Assembly: GCF_009834805.1 (NCBI RefSeq)
Contig: NZ_WVHO01000012.1
Location: 62,001-126,000 of the forward strand
DNA from: Saccharibacter sp. 17.LH.SD
Lineage (GTDB): Bacteria; Pseudomonadota; Alphaproteobacteria; Acetobacterales; Acetobacteraceae
DNA: 64,000 nt
Reading direction: 5' to 3'
A program made the translations under genes and the position numbers. Below, in pieces: positions 8,701-17,833 of the stretch (positions within the stretch are counted from its first letter, which is position 1; the number at the start of each line of letters is the position of its first letter). The notes under the pieces are model-generated. The model did not search any database and was not told the origin of the DNA. It saw only the letters and a program-made list of their open reading frames with translations.

Positions 8701-8922
8701 TCATTTTTTCAGAGGGGTTGTATCAAAACCAGCTTGAGAAATAAGGGACTTAAGGTCGTCAACCGTTGCTTTGCTATCATCATAATCAAGTGTGACCTCT
8801 CCAGGAGAAAGTGTTACAGATGTTTGGCTGATAGCGGGGGACGCATTGAGCACGCGGGATAATGCGTTAACACAACCATCGCAGGTCATTCCGTAAACGG
8901 GAAGTGTGATCGTTTTTCTCAT
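8701..8922 (-). CDS. copZ: Copper chaperone, HMA domain (CopZ-like)
   Basis: A 73-residue single heavy-metal-associated domain, ferredoxin-like fold. The metal motif GMTCDGC near residues 11-17 binds Cu(I) through two Cys; the rest (VNALSRVLNA, a central beta-strand segment, LKSLISQAGFDTT) follows the CopZ/Atx1 pattern. It would carry cytoplasmic copper to an efflux ATPase or regulator; no CopA-type P-ATPase is in this window. It is transcribed divergently from the copper-resistance genes starting at 9015, with 92 bases between, which suggests shared copper-responsive control. The gene symbol is by family resemblance. Confidence 0.88.
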   Translation of the reverse strand: MRKTITLPVYGMTCDGCVNALSRVLNASPAISQTSVTLSPGEVTLDYDDSKATVDDLKSLISQAGFDTTPLKK

Positions 8923-9014
8923 AGGAATCGTCCTAGTAAAATAAGTCTTGTCAAAGCGGAGCTATTCTTCTTATCTCTACCCATATTGGCACACATATCA
9001 TAGAGGTGCTTGTC

Positions 9015-9401
9015 GTGGGCAAGAAGTTGTCACGTTTAGTGTTATCATTGCTGGTCAGTCTGTTTATGCAGCTTGAACCTGTAGCGATGGCGCACGTGTC
9101 GACGGTGTCCGCCCATGGTTTATCGGTTAGCTCACATCATCATTCAGCAGTATCATCGCATCATGCGTTGCTTGATGAAGCCACGATGTCTTCGTCTGTT
9201 GTTTCTCCGATGGAGGAGGATATGGCGGGGAAGTGTTGTGCGACACATTATGGCTTTTGTGATCTTGTGACCTTGGCAAGGGAATATAATGTTCCTCAGC
9301 GGCATGAAGGCCGCAGGGCCTTATTCTATGATGAAGTGCAAGAGCTGCCTTCATATTCTAGCCCAGCGTTATTGAGGCCACCGATTTTTTTCGTCGCATG
9401 A
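9015..9401 (+). CDS. Small secreted His/Cys-rich protein, CopL-like
   Basis: About 128 residues with an N-terminal signal peptide (KKLSRLVLSLLVSLFMQ, cleavage near AMA-HV). A His-rich stretch follows (HSAVSSHH and nearby), then a Met-rich acidic patch (PMEEDMAGK) and a Cys cluster CCATHYGFC. These are all soft-metal ligands. Its place directly before copA-copB matches CopL of Xanthomonas, a small exported protein needed for copper-induced copAB expression. The resemblance is positional and compositional; I cannot show homology. Start choice: GTG at 9015 has GAGG eight bases upstream; GTG at 9006 is an alternative. Confidence 0.6.
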   Translation: MGKKLSRLVLSLLVSLFMQLEPVAMAHVSTVSAHGLSVSSHHHSAVSSHHALLDEATMSSSVVSPMEEDMAGKCCATHYGFCDLVTLAREYNVPQRHEGRRALFYDEVQELPSYSSPALLRPPIFFVA

Positions 9402-9462
9402 TTTTTCGTTTTGTTGGGGCTTCCTTCAGCAGAAGTGCGTTTTGTAAAAAATCGGTGATAGT

Positions 9463-11163
9463 ATGACATTAGTACCTATATCCCGCCGTGGTTTTTTGGC
9501 GGGAACGGGTGTCAGTGTTGCGGCGGCATCATTGCCAGCCGCAACATATGCGAGCCCATCCTCAGAGGCTTCTCCTCTCATTGAGCTGCATATTACGCGG
9601 CGGAACATGACGATAGGCGGTCAAACAGCGCCTGCCTATCTTATTAATGATAGTCTTCCTGGCCCGACCTTGCGATGGCGTGAAGGGCAGGAAGTACGGA
9701 TTCGAGTTCATAATCATTTAGATGAAATGACGACCATTCATTGGCACGGTATCCGTTTGCCTGCTGATCAGGATGGGGTGCCAGGACTAAGTTATAAGGG
9801 GATTCCAGCAGGAGAAAGTTTCACTTATAGCTTTCCAGTCCAACAGAGTGGTACCTATTGGTATCATAGCCATGCGGGGGGCCAGGAGCCGTGCGGAATG
9901 TACGGAGCGTTGATCATTGATCCTGCGGGTGAAGATCCCTTACCAGCCGTGGATCGTGATTATATTTTGCTTCTCTCCGATTGGAGTGATGTCTCTCCTG
10001 CGCAGATTATTAGTAATCTTAAAATGCAGGATGATTACTATAATTTCCGTCAGAGAAGTGTTGCCTCTTTAGCGCATGAAGCGCGCCAAGGGGGCGGAAT
10101 CATTCCGGCACTAAAAGACCGTTTAACATGGTCTCATATGCGGATGAGTGCCACGGATATCTCTGATGTCAGTGGGGTGATTTATCAGTATCTTCTAAAC
10201 GGGCAAACGCATAACGAAGGATGGAGCGGTTTGTTTCGTCCTGGTGAGAAAATCAGACTGCGTTTTGTTAATGGCGCAGCCATGACCTTGTTCGATATAC
10301 GTATTCCAGGGTTAGACATGGCCATTGTGGAGGCGGATGGGAACCCGGTTGCTCCTGTAACGGTAGATGAGTTTCGTATTGGGGTGGGAGAGACTTACGC
10401 GGTTGTTGTTCAGCCGCGTCGGAATGAAGCCTATACAATTTTTGCTCAGAGTGAAGATCGAACTGGATATGCACGAGGGACTCTCACGCCTCGAGATGGA
10501 TTAAAGGGCGCTATCCCACCCATGGATCCACGTCCTGTGCGGACTATGGTTGATATGGGAATGGACATGATGATGCATGGGGGCATGCAGGGCATGTCAA
10601 CCATGGAGAAGTCTTCTTCAGCTTCGTTTCCGATGGCTGCTGAAATTGATGATCCTGGTCCGCCGCCACTTAATGTTGAAAATCAAAATAGAGCGAAACA
10701 TCCGATTGATCGAACGACCAGTCCGGGGGATGGGCTTGAACATAATGGCCGACGTGTCTTGGCCTATAGTCAGTTGCGTTCTGTACGTCGAGCTATGGAT
10801 TTACGTCCTCCATCACGTGAAATTATCCTTCATGCAACAGGGAACATGGAGCGTTATATTTGGGGGTTTAATGGTCGAAAATTCTCAGAATCTGGTCCCA
10901 TTCGGTTGCGGCATAATGAAAGGGTTCGGTTTACCATTATAAATGATACGATGATGGAACATCCATTCCATCTTCATGGCCTTTGGATCGAGTTGGAAAA
11001 TGGGCAGGGGGATTATCGCCCTATCAAACATACGGTTATTTCCCAACCAGGGTCGATCATGCGTTTTTTGGTAACTGCAGATGTCCCCGGGATGTGGGCG
11101 TTTCACTGTCACCTGATGTACCACATGGCAACCGGCATGTTCCGGGTGGTGTCCGTATCATGA
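9463..11163 (+). CDS. copA: CopA-type periplasmic multicopper oxidase
   Basis: Copper-resistance oxidase (PcoA/CopA family) that oxidises and/or binds Cu(I) in the periplasm. It has a Tat signal (SRRGFLAG, then a hydrophobic stretch to about residue 30) for export of the folded, copper-loaded enzyme. The copper ligands are the multicopper-oxidase set: TIHWHGIRLP near residues 91-100, YWYHSHAGGQEPCGMYG, HPFHLHGLW, and the C-terminal HCHLMYHMATGM with the type-1 Cys/His/Met. A Met-rich segment (MGMDMMMHGGMQGM, residues about 365-380) is typical of CopA. 566 residues. It is the second gene of the copper operon and overlaps copB by 4 bp. Confidence 0.93.
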   Translation: MTLVPISRRGFLAGTGVSVAAASLPAATYASPSSEASPLIELHITRRNMTIGGQTAPAYLINDSLPGPTLRWREGQEVRIRVHNHLDEMTTIHWHGIRLPADQDGVPGLSYKGIPAGESFTYSFPVQQSGTYWYHSHAGGQEPCGMYGALIIDPAGEDPLPAVDRDYILLLSDWSDVSPAQIISNLKMQDDYYNFRQRSVASLAHEARQGGGIIPALKDRLTWSHMRMSATDISDVSGVIYQYLLNGQTHNEGWSGLFRPGEKIRLRFVNGAAMTLFDIRIPGLDMAIVEADGNPVAPVTVDEFRIGVGETYAVVVQPRRNEAYTIFAQSEDRTGYARGTLTPRDGLKGAIPPMDPRPVRTMVDMGMDMMMHGGMQGMSTMEKSSSASFPMAAEIDDPGPPPLNVENQNRAKHPIDRTTSPGDGLEHNGRRVLAYSQLRSVRRAMDLRPPSREIILHATGNMERYIWGFNGRKFSESGPIRLRHNERVRFTIINDTMMEHPFHLHGLWIELENGQGDYRPIKHTVISQPGSIMRFLVTADVPGMWAFHCHLMYHMATGMFRVVSVS

Positions 11164-12032
11164 GGCAGGTAGCTATGACGGTGAGTATAGGACTAGCCTG
11201 CTTGACCGCTCCTTTTGTTGCTCAAGCGCAAACAATGGCGGGAATGGATATGGGGGATATGTCTATGCCAATGGGCAATTCTATGATGTCATCTCCACAG
11301 CCACAGCCACAGCCACAGCCACAGCCATCACGTGTCGTGCATCAAGCCGCAGATGCGCCATCGCCGATTGTGTTTTTAGGTGGGGTTAAGCCTGAAATGG
11401 ATCAAAACACATGGTTTCATGGTGTGTTGGATGAATTTGAAGGGCGTTATCAATCAGGAGGGCGGTCATCGTTAAGGTGGGATGGTGAAGCGTGGTATGG
11501 CACCGATTACAATCGCCTTTGGTTAAAAACCGAAGGGACGATGACACGTGGGAAAGTAAGCGATGGCGCTCAGGAACTTCTCTATAGTCGTGCCATATCG
11601 AGTTATTTCAATATGCAAGGAGGTGTTCGGTTGGATCTTGATAGTGGTCCAACGCGTGCGTGGGGGGCTTTTGGTGTCGAAGGGTTGGCGCTCTACCAGT
11701 TCGAGGTGCAAGCGACAGGATATTTTAGTGACAGAGGTGTGGCGGCGCGCTTTGAAGGATCATACGATATTTTATTGACTAACCGTCTTATTTTGCAGCC
11801 TCAAATTGAGCTTAATCTCTACAGTCGTGCTGACCCTCGACGGCAAGTTGGTGCAGGTTTGTCAGATATTGATACAGGGCTACGTCTTCGTTACGAGGTG
11901 TGGCGCAAATTTGCTCCTTATATTGCTGTGACATATGATTCCCCCCTGACGCAGGCGCGTAAAATCGCACGTCGCCAAAGGGAGCGTGCATCAATGGCAC
12001 GCTTTACATTTGGAATACGAAGTTGGTTTTGA
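11160..12032 (+). CDS. copB: Outer-membrane copper resistance protein CopB
   Basis: CopB/PcoB-family outer-membrane beta-barrel that works with CopA in periplasmic copper sequestration. The true start is the ATG at 11160 that overlaps the copA stop (ATGA); it gives 290 residues with a signal peptide (SIGLACLTAPFVAQAQ). A Met-rich metal-binding segment with MAGMDMGDMSMPMG and a Pro-Gln repeat follow. The barrel domain begins near WFHGVLDEFEGR and shows the family's LWLKTEG and RYEVWRKFAPYIAV motifs, ending in an aromatic residue (Trp-Phe) as outer-membrane barrels do. The Pro-Gln region is encoded by perfect hexamer repeats (separate entry). Confidence 0.92.
   Translation: MRQVAMTVSIGLACLTAPFVAQAQTMAGMDMGDMSMPMGNSMMSSPQPQPQPQPQPSRVVHQAADAPSPIVFLGGVKPEMDQNTWFHGVLDEFEGRYQSGGRSSLRWDGEAWYGTDYNRLWLKTEGTMTRGKVSDGAQELLYSRAISSYFNMQGGVRLDLDSGPTRAWGAFGVEGLALYQFEVQATGYFSDRGVAARFEGSYDILLTNRLILQPQIELNLYSRADPRRQVGAGLSDIDTGLRLRYEVWRKFAPYIAVTYDSPLTQARKIARRQRERASMARFTFGIRSWF
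11295..11324 (+). repeat. Five perfect CCACAG hexamers inside copB
   Basis: Units at 11295, 11301, 11307, 11313 and 11319, followed by the variant CCATCA. They encode five Pro-Gln pairs between the Met-rich segment and the barrel of CopB. The unit is a multiple of three, so copy-number change would lengthen or shorten the linker without breaking the frame. Confidence 0.9.
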
Positions 12033-12045
12033 GGAGGAAAACGTA

Positions 12046-12486
12046 ATGACTAAGCAAGAACGTTATGGTGGTCGTTTTGATCTCAATGAAGTCATGAAAC
12101 GATTTCCTGAGACGGCACCAACCATGATTATGGATGAATATGTAACGGATTCAAAGCAGGTTAGTACTCGTGTTTTTAGAGTTTATCGTTCTGTCCCCCC
12201 GCACTATCATACGCAATGTGATGAAGTGCTTTATGTTATGTCTGGTCGCGGGACCTTTTGGATTGATGATCCAATGAACGAATCTGTCTTTGAGCCGGGG
12301 CATATGATTGTTTTTCCTCGGCAGGCTGTCCATGCTATTCCGTCTGTTCTCGAAGAGCCCGTGATTTTTCTGGCGATTGATACGCCGCGGCGTGATCCAG
12401 AAGATGTGATCTTTATCAATCCAGAAGACGGTGATCCGCGTCGTTTTATTCGACAGATTGACGCCGAAAAACGCAGCGAAGGGTGA
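12046..12486 (+). CDS. Cupin-domain protein
   Basis: A 146-residue single cupin. The two conserved cupin motifs are visible: PPHYHTQCDEVLYVMSGRG (His-x-His replaced by His-Tyr-His, then Glu, and the closing Gly) and PGHMIVFPRQAVHAI with the second metal His. The protein therefore probably binds a divalent metal in a small beta-barrel. Substrate is unknown; the family includes sugar-modifying isomerases, dioxygenases and storage-like proteins. The ATG at 12046 follows a strong GAGGAGG at 12031-12037, only 13 bases after copB, so it may be co-transcribed with the copper genes. It overlaps the convergent nhaA end by 41 bp. Confidence 0.8.
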   Translation: MTKQERYGGRFDLNEVMKRFPETAPTMIMDEYVTDSKQVSTRVFRVYRSVPPHYHTQCDEVLYVMSGRGTFWIDDPMNESVFEPGHMIVFPRQAVHAIPSVLEEPVIFLAIDTPRRDPEDVIFINPEDGDPRRFIRQIDAEKRSEG

Positions 12487-13603
12487 TCGCTCCAAGAAGG
12501 GCTGAGATAATAGACCCTATAAGCACACCACATCGTCCTTCCATGAGGAGGGACGGTGAAGGGTAGGCTAGTTGTGTAATCAGCAGGCTGATTGTGAAGC
12601 CTATTCCACATAGGAAGCTGATGCCGAGAAGCCCCATTCCTTTCAGAAAGGGAATGGGAGGAAGGATCTTTGTTTGATTGATGAGCAAGACAGTTCCTCC
12701 GACCCCAATGGGCTTTCCGAGGCACAACCCAAGAGCACTGCTTAAAAAAGGCGCAGAAGTGAGATCATGGGGGGATATTTGGCGGAGATTGATCCCTGTG
12801 CTGACGAGAGCAAAAAGCGGAAGAATGAGGGTTCCAACAGGGAAAGCTAAGACGTGGCTAATCTTTCGACCAAAGCGAGGTGGATAACAAACGCCCAAGG
12901 CCACACCAGCGAGGGTTGGTTCAATACCAGCGTGATAAAGCCCTAACCAAAGGAGGGCTGTTGGTAAGAGATACCACCACAGAGAGCGAACCTGTTTTTT
13001 TCCCATGAGAAAGAGGACAGATAAGGGCAAAAGACTCCCAAGAACCCATATGAGGTGAGGTGTTTGGCCGTAGAAAAGAGCCAAAATGAGAATGGCGCCC
13101 AAATCATCAAAAACAGCGAGAGACATTAAGAAGGCGCGAAGTGATGATGGAATGCCGGGAATCAATGTTAGGATGGGAACCGTAAAAGCAGCATCTGTCG
13201 CGGTGGGAATGGCCCATCCTTGGAATCCTGGTGAATGGGGAACGATAAGATCACATATGATGGCAGTGAGAGCGGGAACGGCCATGCCGCCAGCTGCTCC
13301 TAGAAGCGGGATTAAAGCTTGTTTCCATTCTTTGAGTGACCCCGTGTCGAACTCCTGACGAATCTCCAACGCAAGTAACAGAAAGAAAAAACTCATGAGC
13401 CCATGGCTGATCCATGTCTCGGTTGTCAGGGGCAATGAAGGAAAAGGAATGTGATCAAGGAGATGTTGGAAAGACACACTCCATGGAGATGAGGCGATCA
13501 CAATCCCCACGATTGCGCTACCGAAAAGGAGGGATCCGGTCACGCTGGAGCTGGTAAGGTAATTGTGAAGATGTGAGGTGCGTTCAAAGATGGAGCGTAT
13601 CAT
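12446..13603 (-). CDS. nhaA: Na+/H+ antiporter NhaA
   Basis: Inner-membrane electrogenic antiporter exchanging protons for Na+/Li+, used in pH and salt homeostasis. 385 residues, normal length, about twelve membrane segments. The diagnostic paired-aspartate motif is FDDLGAILILALFYG, preceded by the unwound-helix segment IPTATDAAFTV and the family's LALEIRQEF near the N-terminus. The start is the ATG at 13603. Upstream 50 bases separate it from the divergent dehydrogenase gene. Identification is firm. Confidence 0.95.
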   Translation of the reverse strand: MIRSIFERTSHLHNYLTSSSVTGSLLFGSAIVGIVIASSPWSVSFQHLLDHIPFPSLPLTTETWISHGLMSFFFLLLALEIRQEFDTGSLKEWKQALIPLLGAAGGMAVPALTAIICDLIVPHSPGFQGWAIPTATDAAFTVPILTLIPGIPSSLRAFLMSLAVFDDLGAILILALFYGQTPHLIWVLGSLLPLSVLFLMGKKQVRSLWWYLLPTALLWLGLYHAGIEPTLAGVALGVCYPPRFGRKISHVLAFPVGTLILPLFALVSTGINLRQISPHDLTSAPFLSSALGLCLGKPIGVGGTVLLINQTKILPPIPFLKGMGLLGISFLCGIGFTISLLITQLAYPSPSLLMEGRCGVLIGSIISALLGAITLRCVFRRQSVE

Positions 13604-13653
13604 GATGGGTACGTTATACGAGTAAAGAACTCCTTATTGGGAAGGGATATAGT

Positions 13654-14454
13654 GTGGCACAGCAAAAAAATGTTTTCGTGACTGGTGGAACATCAGGCAT
13701 TGGTCTCGCTATTGCGCAGCATTTTGCTCGTGCAGGGCATAGTCTTGTGTTGGTGGGGAGTGATTCAACCAAGGATTATCGGCAAGCAATTGATGCTGTG
13801 GAACAAGCTGCAGATCAGAAGGGTAAGAAGGTAAAGGTTGTTTCCTACGGGGTGGACATTACTGATCTTTCTGCTTTGAAAGTGCTCATGGCGGATATTC
13901 ATGAGCATGTTGGTGTGATTGATGTATTAGTACACAGCGCAGGTGTATTTTTTGATACACCGATTGCTGCAGAGACATCAGATGCTTTTGAGCGTATGAT
14001 GAAGGTTAATGTGAATGGCACTTGGAATGTCATTCAAGCAGCGCTGCCGTTTATTCGACGTAAGAGCGCAACAACATCATACGGAAAAATAATCGCTATT
14101 TCGTCTATCTCTGGATTTTATGGTTTTGCGAAATATTCAGGATATAGCGCGAGTAAAGCGGCTGTAACGTCTTTGGTAAAGACATTAGCGCTAGAGCTTG
14201 GTCCTTTAGGGATTAACATTAATGCAGTTGAACCGGGTCGGGTTAAAACATCCATGCATGATGCTTTGCTGAAGGACCCCTCAAAAGCGGAGGTGTTGCG
14301 CCAAATTGCTGCGGCAAACCCGAGTGGACGGGCCTTCTCCACCCCAGAGGATATTGCCAATGTCGTTGAATTTTTGGCGGGCGATGGGGCTGATGCGTTG
14401 CATGGGACGGCCATTGTCGTTGATGAAGGGACAACGGCAGGAATGATGGGATAA
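13654..14454 (+). CDS. Short-chain dehydrogenase/reductase
   Basis: Classical SDR of 266 residues, NAD(P)(H)-dependent, cytoplasmic. The Rossmann motif TGGTSGIG is near residue 11, and the NNAG-equivalent VHSAG is near 90. Catalytic residues appear as ISSISG (Ser) and Y-S-A-S-K (Tyr, Lys), followed by the PG-motif NAVEPGRVKT. It begins at a GTG (13654) with GGGAAGGG about eight bases upstream. Substrate is not readable; acetic acid bacteria use many SDRs for sugar, polyol and acetoacetyl-CoA reduction. It stands alone, divergent from nhaA. Confidence 0.88.
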   Translation: MAQQKNVFVTGGTSGIGLAIAQHFARAGHSLVLVGSDSTKDYRQAIDAVEQAADQKGKKVKVVSYGVDITDLSALKVLMADIHEHVGVIDVLVHSAGVFFDTPIAAETSDAFERMMKVNVNGTWNVIQAALPFIRRKSATTSYGKIIAISSISGFYGFAKYSGYSASKAAVTSLVKTLALELGPLGININAVEPGRVKTSMHDALLKDPSKAEVLRQIAAANPSGRAFSTPEDIANVVEFLAGDGADALHGTAIVVDEGTTAGMMG

Positions 14455-14648
14455 CGGCGTAGATTTAATCATTTCTTCTCGAAAGAAGGCCTGTGACTAA
14501 GGAGAAATGAGTTTAATCACTCTAACAAGTCAGACCTGTTGAAAAGCATAAATTCAGCGTTATATCTAACAGCGTCATTTAAAATAATGAGTAGAAGAGT
14601 GCGATGTGTCGTGGCTCTTCTGCTTCTACCAGGGAGATGATTACGGAA

Positions 14649-16529
14649 ATGAGCGGGACGGACAGCGCAAATACCCCTCAGATGGAGCAGCATAGCTTTA
14701 GTGCAGAAGTGGGGCAGCTGCTCGATCTGGTGGTTAATTCACTTTATTCAGATCGTGAGATCTTTTTGCGTGAGCTTGTGGCGAACGCAGCGGATGCGAT
14801 TGATAAACGCCGTTTTGAGGCGCTGACGACCCCTGCATTGGCATTGCCGGAAAATCCGTCCATCCGCATTGTGCCCGATAAAAAAACCAAAACCCTGACT
14901 CTTTCGGATGATGGCTTGGGGATGAGTCGCGAAGAGCTCGTTGAAAATTTGGGGACCATTGCGCGTTCTGGTACGCGTGCATTTGGTGAGAAGTTAACTC
15001 ATGCCAAGCCGGAAGAACGCCCAAGTCTGATTGGGCAGTTTGGTGTTGGGTTCTATTCTGCCTTCATGGTAGCGGATCGTGTTGAAGTTATCTCTCGTAA
15101 GGCGGGGACAGACACAGCGGCTTCGTGGGTTTCAGAAGGTAAGGGGGCTTACGCGCTGGGCTCCGCACAGCGTGACCATGCTGGGACGGACATCATTCTG
15201 TATATGAAGGATGATGCGACGGAGTTTCTTGATTCCTGGCGTTTAAGAAGCATTATTCGGAAATGGGCTGATCATATTTCATGGCCGGTTATTCTTCGTG
15301 AAGAGAAGGAAGACGGCGAAAGTGAAGATCAGACCGTCAATGAAGGAACGGCGCTTTGGAAACGCCCCAAATCGGACATTACACCAGAGCAATATAAAGA
15401 ATTCTATCAGCATGTCGCGCGTGCGTTTGACGAGCCTTATACGACATTGCATTGGCATGCTGAGGGAACGACAGAATTTACAGCTTTGCTCTTCTTCCCC
15501 GGCGCACGTCCTATGGACTTTATGGAGCAAAGTAGCCGTGAGAGCCGTATTCATCTGCATGTAAAGCGGATGTTCATTACGGATGAAGCGCATCTTGTGC
15601 CGAACTGGCTGCGGTTTGTGCAGGGTGTTGTAGATACGGATGACCTACCGCTGAACGTATCGCGCGAAATGCTGCAATCGACACCTGTTTTGGCGCGTAT
15701 TCGTAAGGCTGTGACGCGGCGTGTGGTAACAGAGCTTAAGAATCGTGCCCAAGCAGGCGGGGACGAGTTTATTAGCTTCTGGGAGAATTTTGGTCTCGTT
15801 GTTAAGGAAGGTCTGTGGGAGGATTCTGAGCATCGGCAAGAAATTGCAGAGTTTGCTCGGTTCCGTTCGACGCATGATGATGGCTTCACAACGCTTGATG
15901 ATTATATCTCACGGATGAAGCCAGAGCAGGAAACCATTTATTACCTCGTGGGTGATAATTTGGAGGCGTTGAAAGCATCCGCTCAGTTGGAAGGTTTCCG
16001 TGCACGTGGGCTCGAGGTTCTCTTGCTTTCCGATGCGGTTGATAGCTTCTGGCCGGACCGTCTGCATTCTTACAAGGATAAGATATTCCGTTCTGTCGCT
16101 CAGGCTCATGGTGACTTAGAGAAATTTGCAGCAGAGAGTGAAGAGCAGGGTGAGCCTGCTGAGATGGATAAGCTTATTCCAGCCTTGAAAGATGCCTTGG
16201 GTGAGGCCGTTAAGGATGTGCGGAGCACTGTGCGTCTGACAGGAAGTGCTGTTGTTTTAACAACAGAAGGTGGGCCCGACCTTGCGATACAACGCCTGAT
16301 GCGGCGTTCCGGTCAGGAGCTTCCAGCAACACCACCTGTGTTGGAGCTTAATCCACGTCATCCTCTCATTCGGGCTTTGGCAGACCGTGTTGAGAAAGGC
16401 GAGGGCGTGTCAGAACATGCACGTATCTTGCTTGATCTTGCCCGTGTCCAAGAGGGTGAGCCGTTGCCTGATCCAAGTGGTTTTGCGCGTAGCTTGGCCG
16501 TTCTTCTCGCTGGGAAGGTTGATGCTTAA
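14649..16529 (+). CDS. htpG: Molecular chaperone HtpG (Hsp90)
   Basis: Bacterial Hsp90: a dimeric cytoplasmic ATPase assisting protein folding under stress. The N-terminal GHKL nucleotide-binding domain shows [20 protein letters not shown], the DDGLGMS box and [11 protein letters not shown]; the middle domain has [12 protein letters not shown]; the C-terminal dimerisation domain ends near residue 626. Alternative in-frame ATGs lie at 14604 and 14637. I use 14649 (MSGTDSAN), which places the conserved domain start at a usual distance. A strong terminator follows at 16551. No sigma-32-like promoter is convincing upstream. Confidence 0.95.
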   Translation: MSGTDSANTPQMEQHSFSAEVGQLLDLVVNSLYSDREIFLRELVANAADAIDKRRFEALTTPALALPENPSIRIVPDKKTKTLTLSDDGLGMSREELVENLGTIARSGTRAFGEKLTHAKPEERPSLIGQFGVGFYSAFMVADRVEVISRKAGTDTAASWVSEGKGAYALGSAQRDHAGTDIILYMKDDATEFLDSWRLRSIIRKWADHISWPVILREEKEDGESEDQTVNEGTALWKRPKSDITPEQYKEFYQHVARAFDEPYTTLHWHAEGTTEFTALLFFPGARPMDFMEQSSRESRIHLHVKRMFITDEAHLVPNWLRFVQGVVDTDDLPLNVSREMLQSTPVLARIRKAVTRRVVTELKNRAQAGGDEFISFWENFGLVVKEGLWEDSEHRQEIAEFARFRSTHDDGFTTLDDYISRMKPEQETIYYLVGDNLEALKASAQLEGFRARGLEVLLLSDAVDSFWPDRLHSYKDKIFRSVAQAHGDLEKFAAESEEQGEPAEMDKLIPALKDALGEAVKDVRSTVRLTGSAVVLTTEGGPDLAIQRLMRRSGQELPATPPVLELNPRHPLIRALADRVEKGEGVSEHARILLDLARVQEGEPLPDPSGFARSLAVLLAGKVDA

Positions 16530-16550
16530 ACTATTGGTGATGTAACAAGA

Positions 16551-16589
16551 AAAAAAGGGGAGAGAGCTTTCGGGCTCCTCCCCTTTTTT
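16551..16589 (+). terminator. Rho-independent terminator of htpG
   Basis: A-run, GGGGAG-type stem with apical TTTCGG loop, complementary CTCCCC arm, then T6. The A and T flanks make it usable from both strands, so it can also serve the convergent LysE-type gene ending at 16623. Confidence 0.9.
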
Positions 16590-16622
16590 GATGTAGAAAA
16601 CGAAAAGATAGTTAGAGTGTTA

Positions 16623-17279
16623 TTATTCAAAAGAAATAAATAGGGCGAATAATGATAATACAATCCCAGTACATATGTTGATGTAGCCTTTAACTCTTGG
16701 GTTTAAGAGGATGTCATTTGCAAGTGATATGAAGATCGTTAGAAAGGTAAACCATGCAAAAATATTAAATGAATGAATAGAAACAAGTTCAAACCCTCTC
16801 TTAATCCCTCCTCCACCGGAAAGAAATTTTGGGAATGCTGCGATATAAAATATAGAAACTTTTGGGTTTAATATTTGCGTCATAAATCCGTCTCTATAGC
16901 TTGTAGATAATCGTACTTTTTTGAAAGTATTTTTCTCATTTATATAGGTGTTATTGTTACTGTAATTCTGATTGGCATTAAATTTTTTAATATTTTCAAA
17001 TCCTGATTTGATTGCTTTAAACCCCATAGACAATAGATAGAGTGCGCCAAGAATTTTTATGATGATAAACAAGGGTTTGTGGTTTAGGATGAGGGCTGAG
17101 ATCCCCAATATAGAGAGAGCTCCGTGGAAATATGTCGCTGTACACAAGCCAGCTACATTCGCGAGCGCATTTTCTCTACCTAATCGAGTAGCATTATCAA
17201 TAATTAAAGCCATATTCGGCCCTGGAGATATAACGAGGAAAAAGGAAACAATAAAAAATGTTAATAGTTGATCATTTAT
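16623..17279 (-). CDS. LysE/RhtB-family amino-acid exporter, start codon unclear
   Basis: Inner-membrane exporter of the LysE/RhtB family (amino acids or related small metabolites), about six membrane segments. Family marks: PGPNMALIIDNATRLGRENA at the N-terminal half, and FMTQILNPKVSIFYIAAFPKF in the middle. The first ATG, at 17213, is the Met of the conserved PGPNM motif, so roughly 20 residues must precede it. The frame stays open upstream through DQLLTFFIVSFFLVIS, a good first helix, but contains no ATG, GTG or TTG. An ATA at 17279 with AAAGGAAG upstream is the best candidate; otherwise the start may be damaged. The coding sequence is far more AT-rich than htpG next door and marks the beginning of the AT-rich island. 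Confidence 0.75.
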   Translation of the reverse strand: MNDQLLTFFIVSFFLVISPGPNMALIIDNATRLGRENALANVAGLCTATYFHGALSILGISALILNHKPLFIIIKILGALYLLSMGFKAIKSGFENIKKFNANQNYSNNNTYINEKNTFKKVRLSTSYRDGFMTQILNPKVSIFYIAAFPKFLSGGGGIKRGFELVSIHSFNIFAWFTFLTIFISLANDILLNPRVKGYINICTGIVLSLFALFISFE

Positions 17280-17833
17280 TTTATATTGCTTCCTTTAAAT
17301 AAGTGATATGGTACATTTAATAGAAATGTGATTTTTCCTTCAATAGGAGATCTCATTTATAGAATTTTTCAAGGTTTTTATAAAATTATGTGATGAGATG
17401 TGCTTAATAAAAGCCGTTTTCGGAAATGGTTATTAGCGATCTTTCTATATTCTAAAATATGGTCATCTTTCCGACAATTAAGCTTTTTAACAGTATTTTC
17501 AAAAAATAGAAAAATATCAGGAATCTATGTCATATTCTTAAGAATCTAAAAGGATAGGTAAAATATCAGAGATGCTTGATAAGCGTTAGGGTGAATAGTG
17601 TAATAGTTTTATTGAAATATCCTATAATAAAATGAGATGCATTATACATAGAAATATTAAATATTTATCTATAGTCGATAAAGAAATAATTATTATTTTT
17701 AATTTTCATTAGATGTGATTTTATGAAATTTTCAATTTCATAAAAATAATTACTAAGATAATGATAAAAAATCTGTTAGACGTTCTATCTATCTTGGTAA
17801 GAGGGAAAAAATCAATTATTTTGGAGTATATTG
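17280..17833. other. Long AT-rich gap upstream of galE
   Basis: About 550 bases of very AT-rich DNA between the LysE-type gene and galE. I see no credible gene. It contains the perfect inverted repeat at 17719-17745 and a Shine-Dalgarno GGAG (17823-17826) for galE. Promoters for both flanking genes presumably lie here. Confidence 0.6.
17719..17745. repeat. Perfect 12-bp inverted repeat, 3-base loop
   Basis: TTTTATGAAATT at 17719-17730, loop TTC, and AATTTCATAAAA at 17734-17745. It lies about 90 bases upstream of the galE start. It could be an operator (the symmetric spacing suits a dimeric regulator) or a hairpin; there is no G/C content to make a strong terminator. Confidence 0.85.
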
